From Candidatus Moraniibacteriota bacterium (lineage in GTDB: Bacteria; Patescibacteriota; Minisyncoccia; Moranbacterales; UBA9337), in the NCBI GenBank assembly GCA_023229615.1, contig JALNYX010000004.1, forward strand, positions 1-34,873: a DNA stretch of 34,873 bases. The letters are read 5' to 3'. Positions within the stretch are counted from its first letter, which is position 1; each line of letters opens with the position of its first letter. The notes beneath the pieces were generated by a model that saw nothing but the letters and a program-made list of their open reading frames with translations, was not told the DNA's origin and searched no databases. Below, one piece after another: positions 1-8,022 of the stretch. The position numbers were made by a program, and so were the translations under genes.

Positions 1-1248
1 GACGTAATTGTCATTGGTGGAGGGCCGGCGGGAATGATGGCGGCGGGAAAGGCAGGAGAAGCTGGCGCGCGGGTTTTACTTGTGGAAAAAAACGATCGAT
101 TGGGTAGGAAATTATTACTCACCGGAGAAGGACGTTGCAATATTACGCACGCGGAGTTTGACAATAATGAGCTGGTGAAAAGTTTGGGCAAAAAAGGAAA
201 ATTTCTTTTTTCTTCACTCAATGCGTTTAATCCCGAGAACGTGATGGAATTTTTTTCCGATTTGGGAGTGGCGACTAAAATTGAAAAAGGCGGAAAAGTT
301 TTTCCAGTGAGCGACAACGCTCTGGATGTTTTGCAAGCGCTGGAAAAAAACTTGAAAAAAAATGCAGTAGAGGTGATGACATGCGCTAATGTTTTGGGAT
401 TTGAAACGGAAGAAGCTAATAATGAAAAAAAAATCAAAGGAGTGCAATTAATCGACAGGATTATTTATGCGGATAAATTCATTTTAGCTACAGGCGGAAA
501 ATCCTATCCGGCAACCGGTTCGACGGGCGATGGATATGTTTGGGCGCGCGCATTTGGACATAAGATAATCATTCCGCAACCGTCTTTGGTTCCTTTGAAG
601 ATCGAAGAAGATTGGGCAAAGGAGTTGCAAGGCGTAAGTTTGAAAAATGTCAAAATTAGCTTGATGCAAGATGATGAGTCAGTGGTGTGTGTTTCCAGAG
701 GGGATTTGATCTTTACACATTTTGGTGTGAGCGGTCCGGTCATCCTGAATCTCAGTCGAACACTGGCGGAATTGGAAAAAAAAGATGATCAATTTTTTCT
801 CTCCATAGATTTGAAACCGGAAATAGACAGAAGGGAATTAGATGCGAGCATACAAAAAGATTTTGCACGTAATATTAATAAAGATATTGCTAACTATTTG
901 CCGGAACTTGTGCCGCAAAAAATGGCGAAAATTATTTTGCGTTTAGCTGAGATTTCGGGTGAGAAAAAAATAAACACCATCACTAAAAAAGATCGTCTGC
1001 GTATGATAAATCTGCTTAAAGATATGCGCCTTACAGTCATTGGCAATACCGGTTTTGCGCAAGCAATGGTAACCAAAGGAGGTGTGAATTTGAAAGAAGT
1101 TAATCCGAAAAATATGCAATCCAAAATCGTGCCAAATCTTTTTTTGACCGGAGAAGTACTTGATCTAGATGGTCCGACTGGCGGATATAATTTGCAAATT
1201 GCTTGGAGTACAGGATATGTAGCCGGAATTGGTTGCGTGAACTCTTGA
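1..1248 (+). CDS. BaiN/HI0933-family FAD-dependent oxidoreductase, 5' end cut by the window
   Basis: The frame is open from base 1, so the true start lies upstream; 415 residues are visible. It opens directly into the dinucleotide-binding motif IGGGPAGMMAA, followed by an acidic strand end (LLVEKN) and RLGRKLLLTGEGRCN, typical of the HI0933/YhiN/BaiN flavoproteins. The middle has TGGKSYPATGSTGDG, and the C-terminus has LTGEVLDLDGPTGGYNLQ, the second FAD contact in this family. These are probable NAD(P)/FAD oxidoreductases; the physiological substrate is generally unknown and nothing here identifies it. The gene is separated from tuf by a promoter region and is not part of the ribosomal operon. 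Family assignment is secure, function is not. Confidence 0.9.
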   Translation, partial: DVIVIGGGPAGMMAAGKAGEAGARVLLVEKNDRLGRKLLLTGEGRCNITHAEFDNNELVKSLGKKGKFLFSSLNAFNPENVMEFFSDLGVATKIEKGGKVFPVSDNALDVLQALEKNLKKNAVEVMTCANVLGFETEEANNEKKIKGVQLIDRIIYADKFILATGGKSYPATGSTGDGYVWARAFGHKIIIPQPSLVPLKIEEDWAKELQGVSLKNVKISLMQDDESVVCVSRGDLIFTHFGVSGPVILNLSRTLAELEKKDDQFFLSIDLKPEIDRRELDASIQKDFARNINKDIANYLPELVPQKMAKIILRLAEISGEKKINTITKKDRLRMINLLKDMRLTVIGNTGFAQAMVTKGGVNLKEVNPKNMQSKIVPNLFLTGEVLDLDGPTGGYNLQIAWSTGYVAGIGCVNS

Positions 1249-1313
1249 CAGGATTTATTTTGATTGATATTATGAACAAGTTGAATTTTTTGTTTATACA
1301 CAGACGGAAGGGG

Positions 1314-1341
1314 TTGACAGTTGACGAGATTCTGTTAAAAT
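1314..1341 (+). promoter_or_regulatory. Sigma70-type promoter upstream of tuf
   Basis: TTGACA (1314-1319), 16-base spacer, TAAAAT (1336-1341). A TG at 1333-1334 gives an extended -10. It lies about 125 bases before the tuf start, leaving a long leader. Confidence 0.7.
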
Positions 1342-1390
1342 AGAAATACGTTAAAAAACGGAGTTAAAACATTATTATTTAAGTAATTAA

Positions 1391-1451
1391 CAAGTTCGCA
1401 AGAATGCGGGGATTGTTTTGGCGCTTTGGTCGAAACCCCCTGTAATACTTG
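1391..1451 (+). promoter_or_regulatory. Possible structured leader of tuf
   Basis: CAAGT (1391-1395) can pair with ACTTG (1447-1451), enclosing GGGG (1408-1411) paired with CCCC (1436-1440). The segment is unusually G/C-rich for this genome's intergenic DNA. No known RNA family is recognised, and pairing was judged by eye only. Confidence 0.35.
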
Positions 1452-1465
1452 CAAAAAATAAAACT

Positions 1466-2656
1466 ATGGCAGAGAAATTTAATCGCGACAAGACCCATGT
1501 TAATGTAGGAACAATCGGACACGTTGATCATGGAAAAACAACTTTGACTGCTGCTATCCTTCATGTTTTGAGTTTGAAGGGAATGGCAAAAGAAAAAAAT
1601 GTTAGCGAAATCGACAATGCTCCTGAAGAGAGAGAACGTGGAATCACTATCGCTACTTCCCACTGTGAATATCAATCAGACAAGAGACACTATGCTCACG
1701 TTGACTGTCCTGGACATGCTGATTACATCAAGAATATGATTACCGGAGCAGCGCAGATGGATGGAGCTGTATTGGTTGTGAGCGCGACTGATGGTCCTAT
1801 GCCACAAACCAGAGAGCATATCCTTTTGGCTCGTCAGGTTGGAGTGCCTGCAATCGTTGTTTTTATCAACAAGATTGATATGGTTGATGATCTTGAGTTG
1901 ATTGACTTGGTTGAGGCTGAGGTTCGAGAACTTTTGTCAAAATATGAATTTGACGGTGATAATGCGACTGTTGTTCGAGGTAGCGCTGTTAAGGCATTGG
2001 AAACTACTTCTGTTGATGATGAAGCTGCAAAGCCGATCATTGATTTGATTGCCGCTTTGGATGAAAAAATTCCTGATCCGGTTCGAGATATTAAAAAACC
2101 TTTACTTATGCCGATCGAAGACATTTTCTCAATTGAAGGTCGCGGAACTGTTGCTACAGGAAGAATTGAAAGAGGAATTCTTAATTTGAATGATGAAGTT
2201 GAAATTATCGGTATTAGAGATACTCAAAAAACAGTTGTAACTGGAATTGAAATGTTTAACAAATCCTTGGATCGTGGTGAAGCTGGAGATAATGCTGGAA
2301 TCCTTTTGCGAGGAATCAAAAAGGAAGATATTGAAAGAGGTCAAGTTATTGCGAAACCAGGTTCGATTACTCCACACACTGAATTCGAAGGAGAGATTTA
2401 TATCCTTTCCAAAGAAGAAGGCGGACGACATACTCCATTCTTCAAAGGATACAAGCCTCAATTTTATATCCGAACAACTGATGTTACTGGAGAGGTTGAA
2501 CTTCCTGAAGGAACTGAAATGGTTATGCCTGGAGACACTGTTAATTTGAAAATTAAATTAGGATCTCCTGTGGCTATGGAAGAAGGAATGAGATTTGCTA
2601 TTCGCGAAGGTGGAAGAACTGTAGGAGCTGGTATTGCTACTAAGATCATTAAGTAA
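1466..2656 (+). CDS. tuf: Translation elongation factor Tu
   Basis: GTPase of 396 residues that delivers aminoacyl-tRNA to the ribosome. The P-loop GHVDHGKT, the switch motifs (EERERGITI, DCPGHADY) and the base-specificity motif NKID are intact, followed by the two beta-barrel domains; length is normal for EF-Tu. The frame stays open upstream to 1418, but that extension runs through the structured leader and does not resemble EF-Tu, so the ATG at 1466 (MAEKFNRDKTHVNVGTIGH) is chosen. No Shine-Dalgarno sequence precedes it. It stands at the head of the ribosomal-protein cluster, with a strong stem-loop between it and rpsJ. Confidence 0.98.
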   Translation: MAEKFNRDKTHVNVGTIGHVDHGKTTLTAAILHVLSLKGMAKEKNVSEIDNAPEERERGITIATSHCEYQSDKRHYAHVDCPGHADYIKNMITGAAQMDGAVLVVSATDGPMPQTREHILLARQVGVPAIVVFINKIDMVDDLELIDLVEAEVRELLSKYEFDGDNATVVRGSAVKALETTSVDDEAAKPIIDLIAALDEKIPDPVRDIKKPLLMPIEDIFSIEGRGTVATGRIERGILNLNDEVEIIGIRDTQKTVVTGIEMFNKSLDRGEAGDNAGILLRGIKKEDIERGQVIAKPGSITPHTEFEGEIYILSKEEGGRHTPFFKGYKPQFYIRTTDVTGEVELPEGTEMVMPGDTVNLKIKLGSPVAMEEGMRFAIREGGRTVGAGIATKIIK

Positions 2657-2666
2657 ATTTGATGTT

Positions 2667-2699
2667 GCTTTGGGAGCGGATTGCTCTGCTCCCTAAAGC
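2667..2699 (+). promoter_or_regulatory. Intercistronic stem-loop between tuf and rpsJ
   Basis: GCTTTGGGAGC (2667-2677) pairs with GCTCCC-t-AAAGC (2688-2699), a stem of about 11 bp with one bulged base and a 10-base loop. No T-run follows, so it is more likely an RNA processing or stability element than a full terminator. Confidence 0.55.
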
Positions 2700-2727
2700 G
2701 TTTAATTACAAAATTTGAAAATTCAAG

Positions 2728-3051
2728 ATGACGAACAAACCCGAAGAACAATCAAGAATAAGGATCAAGATTAAGGCTTATGATAACAAGGTAATCGATC
2801 AAACTGCTAAGCAGATTGTCGAAACTGCTTTGCGCAGTGGGTCTGAAATTTCTGGTCCAGTACCGCTTCCGACTGAAATCCATAAGGTTACAGTAAACAA
2901 ATCGACATTTGTACATAAAGATGCCAGGGATCAATATGAAATGCGGGTTCACAAGAGATTGATTGATATTATCAATCCGAAGCCAAAAACGATCGATGAT
3001 CTGACCAATCTTGATTTGCCGGCAGGAGTAGACATTGAAATTAAGATGTGA
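2728..3051 (+). CDS. rpsJ: 30S ribosomal protein S10
   Basis: 107 residues, normal for S10, a protein of the 30S head that also serves as NusE in transcription antitermination. Recognisable S10 sequence: RIRIKIKAYDNKVIDQTA near the N-terminus, SGPVPLPTEI in the protruding loop, HKDARDQYEMRVHKRLIDI near the C-terminus. It lies 71 bases after tuf and ends only 12 bases before the folded leader of rplC, so tuf and rpsJ appear to form a unit uncoupled from the rest of the S10 operon by that leader. Confidence 0.97.
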   Translation: MTNKPEEQSRIRIKIKAYDNKVIDQTAKQIVETALRSGSEISGPVPLPTEIHKVTVNKSTFVHKDARDQYEMRVHKRLIDIINPKPKTIDDLTNLDLPAGVDIEIKM

Positions 3052-3063
3052 TAATATAAATCT

Positions 3064-3240
3064 CTAATCTTCACTAATTCCTCTCGAATATTCACAAATA
3101 AATCAGCAACAATTCGAGTCAAATTAGTGCAGGTTAGCGGATAATATCATTACTGGTTAAAGTCCCGATTTATTTTCCGGGATACTCAACTAGCCAATTC
3201 GAAAGAATTAAAACTGGCTTTGGGTAAAGCAGTTTTTTTA
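3064..3240 (+). ncRNA. Structured leader RNA upstream of rplC with competing stems
   Basis: Nearly the whole rpsJ-rplC gap can fold. An outer arm pairs CTAATC (3064-3069) with GGTTAG (3132-3137). Inside it CACTAATT (3072-3079) pairs with AATTAGTG (3122-3129), and CTCGAAT (3083-3089) with ATTCGAG (3112-3118). Next, CTGGTT (3153-3158) pairs with AACTAG (3188-3193) around the hairpin GTCCCG/CGGGAT (3162-3167, 3178-3183). Then AGCCAATTC-GAAA-GAATT closes with TGGCT (3192-3219). Finally comes an intrinsic terminator (3211-3239). Consecutive stems share bases, as in an attenuator. By analogy with S10-operon control by L4, an autoregulatory ribosomal-protein leader is the likeliest role. No known RNA family is recognised. 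Confidence 0.65.
3211..3239 (+). terminator. Attenuator-type intrinsic terminator just before rplC
   Basis: AAACT-g-GCTTT (3211-3221), loop GGGT, AAAGC-AGTTT (3226-3235), with T-run 3233-3239. It ends 13 bases before the rplC start. Its 5' arm overlaps TGGCT (3215-3219), which can instead pair with AGCCA at 3192-3196. Confidence 0.7.
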
Positions 3241-3252
3241 TTGAAAAAGATT

Positions 3253-3813
3253 ATGAAATTTATTTTAGGAAAAAAAATTGGAATGACAACCATTTATGAT
3301 GCGGAAAAAGGCGCATTGAATGTGACATTGGTTGAATGTATCCCGAACGAAGTGAGTTGTATTCGCAGTCAAGAAAAAGACGGATACACAGCTGTTCAGG
3401 TTAAGACTGAAAAAACTCAAAACAAATCATTATGTCGCGAGATTAGAACTGCTGATGCAGAGATTAAAAAAGACGACAAGATTTCAGTTGAAGTATTTGT
3501 AATTGGAGATAATGTTGATGTACGGGGAACAACAAAAGGAAAGGGATTTCAAGGGGTAATGAAACGACATGGATTTCACGGATCACCAGCCACTCATGGA
3601 CACAGACATGATCATCGCGCTCCTGGTTCGATTGGAAGTGCTTTTCCTCAGCATGTTATCAAAGGAAAGAAAATGGCCGGAAGAATGGGAGGAAATAATT
3701 TTACAGTAAAAAATTTGGAAGTAGTTTTTATTGATAAGGAAAAGAATATGCTTGGACTTCGTGGAGCAGTTCCTGGAGTGCAAGGAAGAGTTGTTGAAAT
3801 TTCAGGAAAATAA
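3253..3813 (+). CDS. rplC: 50S ribosomal protein L3
   Basis: 186 residues, a little shorter than typical L3 (about 205-210). The ATG at 3253 begins MKFILGKKIGMTTIYD, the conserved L3 N-terminus; a longer reading from 3220 would translate the terminator hairpin and is rejected. The central loop reaching the peptidyl transferase centre is present (TKGKGFQGVMKRHGF, APGSIGSAFPQHVIKGKKMAGRMGG), and the C-terminus ends VPGVQGRVVEISGK. It is the first gene after the leader and is followed 39 bases later by rplD. No Shine-Dalgarno sequence is seen. Confidence 0.97.
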   Translation: MKFILGKKIGMTTIYDAEKGALNVTLVECIPNEVSCIRSQEKDGYTAVQVKTEKTQNKSLCREIRTADAEIKKDDKISVEVFVIGDNVDVRGTTKGKGFQGVMKRHGFHGSPATHGHRHDHRAPGSIGSAFPQHVIKGKKMAGRMGGNNFTVKNLEVVFIDKEKNMLGLRGAVPGVQGRVVEISGK

Positions 3814-3852
3814 TGGATTAAGCATTGTAAATGTTTTAATTAATGATTCAAT

Positions 3853-4494
3853 ATGGCAAAGATAACCGTTCAGAATTTAAAAGGTGAAACAGTCAGAGAG
3901 CTTGATCTTTCAGATAAGGTTTTTGGATTGCCGGCTAATGATAAATTAGTTCATCAGGTTTTTGTTTCTATGTCTGGAAATCGAAGGCAAGTGATTGCTC
4001 ATACAAAAGACCGCGGAGAACGATCTGGATCGGGAAAGAAACCTTGGAAGCAGAAAGGAACTGGACGAGCACGTGCGGGAAGTGTCAGAAGTCCTATTTG
4101 GAGAGGTGGAGGTGTGACTTTTGGTCCGACAAAGGATAGAAATTTCAAAACCAAGATTAATAAGAAGGTGAATCAAAAAGCAATAATGATTGTTCTTAGC
4201 GGGAAAGTTGCTGATAAATCTTTGATTGTTGTGGATAAATTAGCATTGTCTGATAAAAAAACCAAACTGGCTGCGAGCGGATTGAAGAAGCTTGGAATGA
4301 AAGGAAATATTTTGATGGGATTTTCAGAAAAGGAGCAGGATTTCAGATTGTATTTTCGAAATATTGAAGGAGTATCAAGTCTCCCGGTGGACGGATTAAA
4401 TGTATTTGATATGCTTTCTCGAAAAAATTTGATTATAAGCGAGGATTCAGTGAAATATTTGGAGAAAAAGTATTCTAAAGAAGAAATTAACTAA
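3853..4494 (+). CDS. rplD: 50S ribosomal protein L4
   Basis: 213 residues. The extended loop that lines the exit tunnel is clear (RQVIAHTKDRGERSGSGKKPWKQKGTG in two parts, then RARAGSVRSPIWRGGG), the hallmark of L4/uL4. In E. coli this protein represses its own operon through the S10 leader, making it (or L3) the first candidate ligand for the folded RNA 600 bases upstream. That link is inference. rplW follows after 8 bases. Confidence 0.97.
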   Translation: MAKITVQNLKGETVRELDLSDKVFGLPANDKLVHQVFVSMSGNRRQVIAHTKDRGERSGSGKKPWKQKGTGRARAGSVRSPIWRGGGVTFGPTKDRNFKTKINKKVNQKAIMIVLSGKVADKSLIVVDKLALSDKKTKLAASGLKKLGMKGNILMGFSEKEQDFRLYFRNIEGVSSLPVDGLNVFDMLSRKNLIISEDSVKYLEKKYSKEEIN

Positions 4495-4502
4495 AGAAAA
4501 AT

Positions 4503-4901
4503 ATGGCTTTATCTGAAGATATTAAAAATGATGACAAAAAGGAAGTTGTTGCCGAAGGGAAGAAGCCTGTTTTAGAGGTGAAAAGTATCAAATCTGAAGA
4601 GAAGAAAGATGGTGGATATTTGGCTTATCGTCATTTGATTCAGCCATGGATTACAGAAAAATCCCATTCTCAAATGGCTTCAGGCAAATATATTTTCAAA
4701 GTTTTGAAAGATTCAGATAAGAAAAAGGTTGCAATGGCAGTAGAAACATTATATGGAGTTAAAGTTATTGATGTGAATATGGTTACTATCCCTGCCAAGA
4801 GTCGCCGATATGGGAAAAGTGTTGGAAAGAAAGCTGGATTTAAAAAGGCGATAGTATCATTGAAAGAGGGCGATAGAATTGAGATTTTTGAGGGAGTATA
4901 A
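4503..4901 (+). CDS. rplW: 50S ribosomal protein L23 with charged N-terminal extension
   Basis: The L23 fold starts near residue 40 (RHLIQPWITEKSHSQM) and runs to the end (GDRIEIFEGV), including the GKYIFKVLKDSDKK strand and the basic loop RRYGKSVGKKAGFKKA. The first ~38 residues are a lysine/aspartate/glutamate-rich leader absent from ordinary L23 (about 95-100 residues). L23 sits at the tunnel exit and docks trigger factor and SRP, so the extension would lie on the ribosome surface. The next gene is rpsS rather than rplB, an unusual order. Confidence 0.95.
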   Translation: MALSEDIKNDDKKEVVAEGKKPVLEVKSIKSEEKKDGGYLAYRHLIQPWITEKSHSQMASGKYIFKVLKDSDKKKVAMAVETLYGVKVIDVNMVTIPAKSRRYGKSVGKKAGFKKAIVSLKEGDRIEIFEGV

Positions 4902-4932
4902 TGTTAAAAATTATTAATTTAAGAGTTAAAAT

Positions 4933-5277
4933 ATGTCACGAAGTTTAAAAAAAGGACCCTATGTGGATGAAAGAATTTTGAAAAAGGTTTCTAATCGACC
5001 GGCTGGGGATAATTCAAAAATAAAGACATGGTCCAGGTCATGTACGGTAATTCCGGAAATGGTTGGTATTACGTTTGAAATCCACAATGGTAAGGTTTTT
5101 GTTCCTGTTTTTATTACTGAGGATATGGTAGGGCATAAGCTCGGAGAATTTGCACCAACAAGAACATTCTTCCGACATGGAGGAAAGATGCAGAAAGAAC
5201 AAGAGCTTGCTGCAAAGCAAAAAGAAATTGATGCCGCTAAGGCTTCAAAAGTCGACACTACTAATAAGAAAAAATAA
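4933..5277 (+). CDS. rpsS: 30S ribosomal protein S19 with lysine-rich tail
   Basis: 114 residues against about 92 in most bacteria. The body is typical: SRSLKKGPYVDERILKKV, SRSCTVIPEMVGITFEIHNGK, GHKLGEFAPTRTFFRHGG. The last ~28 residues are an alanine/lysine/glutamine-rich tail ending NKKK. S19 binds 16S rRNA in the 30S head with S13. It directly follows rplW (31-base gap), because rplB has moved downstream. Confidence 0.96.
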   Translation: MSRSLKKGPYVDERILKKVSNRPAGDNSKIKTWSRSCTVIPEMVGITFEIHNGKVFVPVFITEDMVGHKLGEFAPTRTFFRHGGKMQKEQELAAKQKEIDAAKASKVDTTNKKK

Positions 5278-5312
5278 GACGTAAGGCATAAGAAGCAATA
5301 TATATAAACCCA

Positions 5313-5900
5313 ATGAAAGTTAACGTAAAATTGAAAAATTTAAGAATATCTCCAAGAAAGGTCCGATTGACCGCTGATTTAGTAAAGGGAATGGAGGTTA
5401 ATGATGCCCTCGATCAGATAAATGCCAATGTGAAACGGGCGAACGATTCATTGGCGAAGTTGATTAAAAGTGCCGTTGCTAGTGCTGAAAATGATTTTGG
5501 ATTGGATCGAGATAATTTATATATTTCCGATATTCGAGTAGATGCAGGATTGACTTTGAAAAGATGGATGCCAAGAGCGTATGGAAGAGCTACTCAAATT
5601 TTAAAAAGAAGTTCTCAAGTAAGTCTTACTTTGGATGAAATCGTTGAAGGAAAGAACAGGAAGTCCAAAGAACAAATTGAAAAAGAAAAGAAGGCGAGAG
5701 AAGATGCCAGAAAAAAGGAAGAAAAAGAGATGAAAAAGCAAATGACCGAAGGAACAAAGGAGACAAGTGAAAAAATTGATGATAAAAATGATGTTATCCC
5801 AGTTGATACCAAGAAAGAACATCATGAAGTTGAAGGAAAGAGAAAAGAAAGCAGACAGTCAGGGTGGACGAATAAAATATTTAGAAGAAAATCATCATAA
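5313..5900 (+). CDS. rplV: 50S ribosomal protein L22 with long charged C-terminal extension
   Basis: Residues 1-~112 are a standard L22 (LRISPRKVRLTADLVKGM, AYGRATQILKRSSQVSLTLDEI), including the beta-hairpin that lines the exit tunnel. The remaining ~80 residues are low-complexity, very rich in lysine and glutamate (KKEEKEMKKQMTEG and similar), ending in a basic stretch FRRKSS. Normal L22 is about 110 residues, so this gene is almost doubled by the tail. A 104-base gap follows before rplB, long for this operon. Confidence 0.95.
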   Translation: MKVNVKLKNLRISPRKVRLTADLVKGMEVNDALDQINANVKRANDSLAKLIKSAVASAENDFGLDRDNLYISDIRVDAGLTLKRWMPRAYGRATQILKRSSQVSLTLDEIVEGKNRKSKEQIEKEKKAREDARKKEEKEMKKQMTEGTKETSEKIDDKNDVIPVDTKKEHHEVEGKRKESRQSGWTNKIFRRKSS

Positions 5901-6004
5901 TCCGTTCGGATTTATCCTAAATATTCAAACCGTTATAAATAATTAATTCAGTTTCGGTGAATGAAGAGATAGAACGAGTATAAAGATTATAAATAAGCAT
6001 AAAT

Positions 6005-6832
6005 ATGGCGATTAAAGTATACAAACGAAATACGGCAGGGCGAAGAAATATGTCTATCGTGAAGCCCGATAATCTTACGGATAAAAAACCGGAGAAGTCT
6101 TTGCTGGCGAAAAAAAGCAAAAAATCAGGACGATCTCATGGAAAAATTTCCGTCAGGCATATGGGAGGCGGACACAAGCAGAAATATCGAATTATTGATT
6201 TTAAACAAGGAAAAATTGGAATCCCTGGACGAGTTGATGCAATTGAAAAAGACCCAAACAGAAGCGCGCTGATTGCTTTGATTGTGTATAAAGATGGAGA
6301 GAAGCGATATGTTATCGCAACTGAAAATATGAAAAAAGGATTGGAGATAATTACAGATGAAAATGCTCCTTTGAAAGAGGGAAATAGACTAAAATTGAAA
6401 AATATTCTTCCAGGAACTGTTATCTCTAATATTGAAATGATTCCAGGAAAGGGAGGACAAATGATTCGAAGTGCTGGTAGTGAAGCGACATTGATGGGTG
6501 TTGATGGCGATATGGCACAAATTAAACTTTCTTCTGGTGAAATAAGATTGATTAATAAAGAATGTTATGCGACAATAGGAAAGGTTAGTAATTTTGAACA
6601 TAATGCAATTAGAATAGGAAAGGCCGGAAAGAGTAGATGGTTAGGAAAGCGCCCAGCAGTAAGAGGTAGCGCAATGAACCCAGTTGATCATCCTCATGGA
6701 GGAGGAGAAGGTCGACAAGGAATCGGACTTAAATATCCGAAAACTCCTTGGGGAAAACCAGCGTTAGGAAAGAAGACTCGAAAGCAAAAGAAACACAGCA
6801 GTAAGTATATAATTAAGCGAAGAAAGAAATAA
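6005..6832 (+). CDS. rplB: 50S ribosomal protein L2, displaced in the operon
   Basis: 275 residues, full length. Conserved L2 segments are present: GRSHGKISVRHMGGGHKQKYRIIDF, read here as two adjacent motifs, and near the C-terminus the GSAMNPVDHPHGGGEGR loop with the essential histidine close to the peptidyl transferase centre. In most bacteria rplB sits between rplW and rpsS; here it lies between rplV and rpsC. It ends 4 bases before rpsC, so it is firmly inside the operon. Confidence 0.97.
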   Translation: MAIKVYKRNTAGRRNMSIVKPDNLTDKKPEKSLLAKKSKKSGRSHGKISVRHMGGGHKQKYRIIDFKQGKIGIPGRVDAIEKDPNRSALIALIVYKDGEKRYVIATENMKKGLEIITDENAPLKEGNRLKLKNILPGTVISNIEMIPGKGGQMIRSAGSEATLMGVDGDMAQIKLSSGEIRLINKECYATIGKVSNFEHNAIRIGKAGKSRWLGKRPAVRGSAMNPVDHPHGGGEGRQGIGLKYPKTPWGKPALGKKTRKQKKHSSKYIIKRRKK

Positions 6833-6836
6833 GGAT

Positions 6837-7478
6837 ATGGGAAAAAAAGTCAATCCAATAGCAATAAGATTAGGAATTACCACTTCTTGGAAATCTAAAT
6901 GGTTTGGTGGAAGAAATTTTGCCAAAAATTTAAAAGAAGATATTCAAATTCGAGAGGCGATAATGAAGCAATGGAAGACCGCTGCAATTGCCGATGTTAG
7001 TTTTGAACGAAGATCTGGAATGACCAAGGTTGTTATTCTTACTTCTCGACCAGGAATGTTGATCGGACGAGGAGGAACTGGAATTGAAGATATAAATCGA
7101 TTAGTTAAGAATAAATTTTTTGCCGGAAAGAAGGTTGACCTAAAGGTTGAAGTGAAAGAAATCAGACAATTCGAGGAAAATGCTCAGCTAGTTGCTCAGC
7201 AAGTGGCAGAACAATTGGAAAAAAGAATGCCGTTTCGTCGAGTTTTGAAATCAACATTGGAGCAGGTTCAGAAAAATAATAAGATTAAAGGGGTAAAGAT
7301 TGAAGTGTCGGGACGATTGGGAGGCGCAGAGATGTCCAGAAGAGAATGGCTTGCAAAGGGAACAATTCCATTGCACACTCTTCGAGCGGATATTGATTTT
7401 TCCAGAGCAACTGCCAGAACTACCTATGGAGCAATTGGAATAAAGGTTTGGATATATAAAGGGGAAGTATTTGAATAA
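6837..7478 (+). CDS. rpsC: 30S ribosomal protein S3
   Basis: 213 residues. The N-terminus GKKVNPIAIRLGITTSWKSKWF is typical, the KH domain carries GMLIGRGGTGIEDINRLV, and the C-terminal domain has GRLGGAEMSRREWLAKG and the final conserved ATARTTYGAIGIKVWIYKGE. S3 forms part of the mRNA entry channel and helicase site. The start is 4 bases after rplB stops (AAGGATATGG), one of the few starts with even a weak AAGG. Confidence 0.97.
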   Translation: MGKKVNPIAIRLGITTSWKSKWFGGRNFAKNLKEDIQIREAIMKQWKTAAIADVSFERRSGMTKVVILTSRPGMLIGRGGTGIEDINRLVKNKFFAGKKVDLKVEVKEIRQFEENAQLVAQQVAEQLEKRMPFRRVLKSTLEQVQKNNKIKGVKIEVSGRLGGAEMSRREWLAKGTIPLHTLRADIDFSRATARTTYGAIGIKVWIYKGEVFE

Positions 7479-7489
7479 TGTTTAATTGG

Positions 7490-7577
7490 TTATAATCGTT
7501 CAAAGCGTTCTAAATGAAGATAATAAAAGAACAATTGGAATATTTTGAACGATTATAATATTTAGAACATTTAGAAC
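7490..7577. repeat. Inverted repeat plus iterated words between rpsC and rplP
   Basis: A perfect 15-bp inverted repeat, TTATAATCGTTCAAA (7490-7504) and its complement (7544-7558), encloses a 39-base loop. ATTTAGAAC follows twice in tandem (7560-7568, 7569-7577), and its complement GTTCTAAAT lies inside the loop (7507-7515). No T-run follows, so it is not a classical terminator. Confidence 0.7.
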
Positions 7578-7584
7578 AATTATT

Positions 7585-7998
7585 ATGTTAATGATGCCAA
7601 GAAAAGTTAAACACCGAAAGATACACCGAGGAGGAGCGATCAAAGGATTAGCTACTCGCGGAGGTAGTGTTAGTTATGGAAAATTTGGATTGAAAGCTTT
7701 GAGTAGCGGGTTGATTTCTGCTCGTCAGATTGAATCAGCCAGACGCGCAATGACTCGATATGTGCAAAGAGGTGGAAAGATTTGGATTAGAATTTTCCCA
7801 AGTAAACCGATGACGAAAAAAGGAGATGAAACTCCTATGGGAAAGGGAAAAGGAAGTGTAGATCATTTTGTTTCCAAAGTCAGAGCCGGAAGAGTGATGT
7901 TTGAGATGGATGGAGTGGAAAAAGATATCGCAAAAAAAGCAATGAAATTGGCGGCATATAAATTGAGCATTAAGACTAAGTTTGTTGAAAGAGATTAA
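7585..7998 (+). CDS. rplP: 50S ribosomal protein L16
   Basis: 137 residues, the usual length. RKVKHRKIHRGG at the N-terminus, the LISARQIESARRAMTRYVQRGGK helix-loop (as two adjacent parts), and PMTKKGDETPMGKGKGSVDHF identify L16, which organises the A-site region of the 50S. An ATG is present at 7585 and others at 7594 and 7597; 7585 gives MLMMPRK, like the usual MLxPKR start. It lies behind the 106-base repeat-bearing spacer and 24 bases before rpmC. Confidence 0.96.
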   Translation: MLMMPRKVKHRKIHRGGAIKGLATRGGSVSYGKFGLKALSSGLISARQIESARRAMTRYVQRGGKIWIRIFPSKPMTKKGDETPMGKGKGSVDHFVSKVRAGRVMFEMDGVEKDIAKKAMKLAAYKLSIKTKFVERD

Positions 7999-8022
7999 TA
8001 TTTCGTAAAGCTGAAAAAAATC

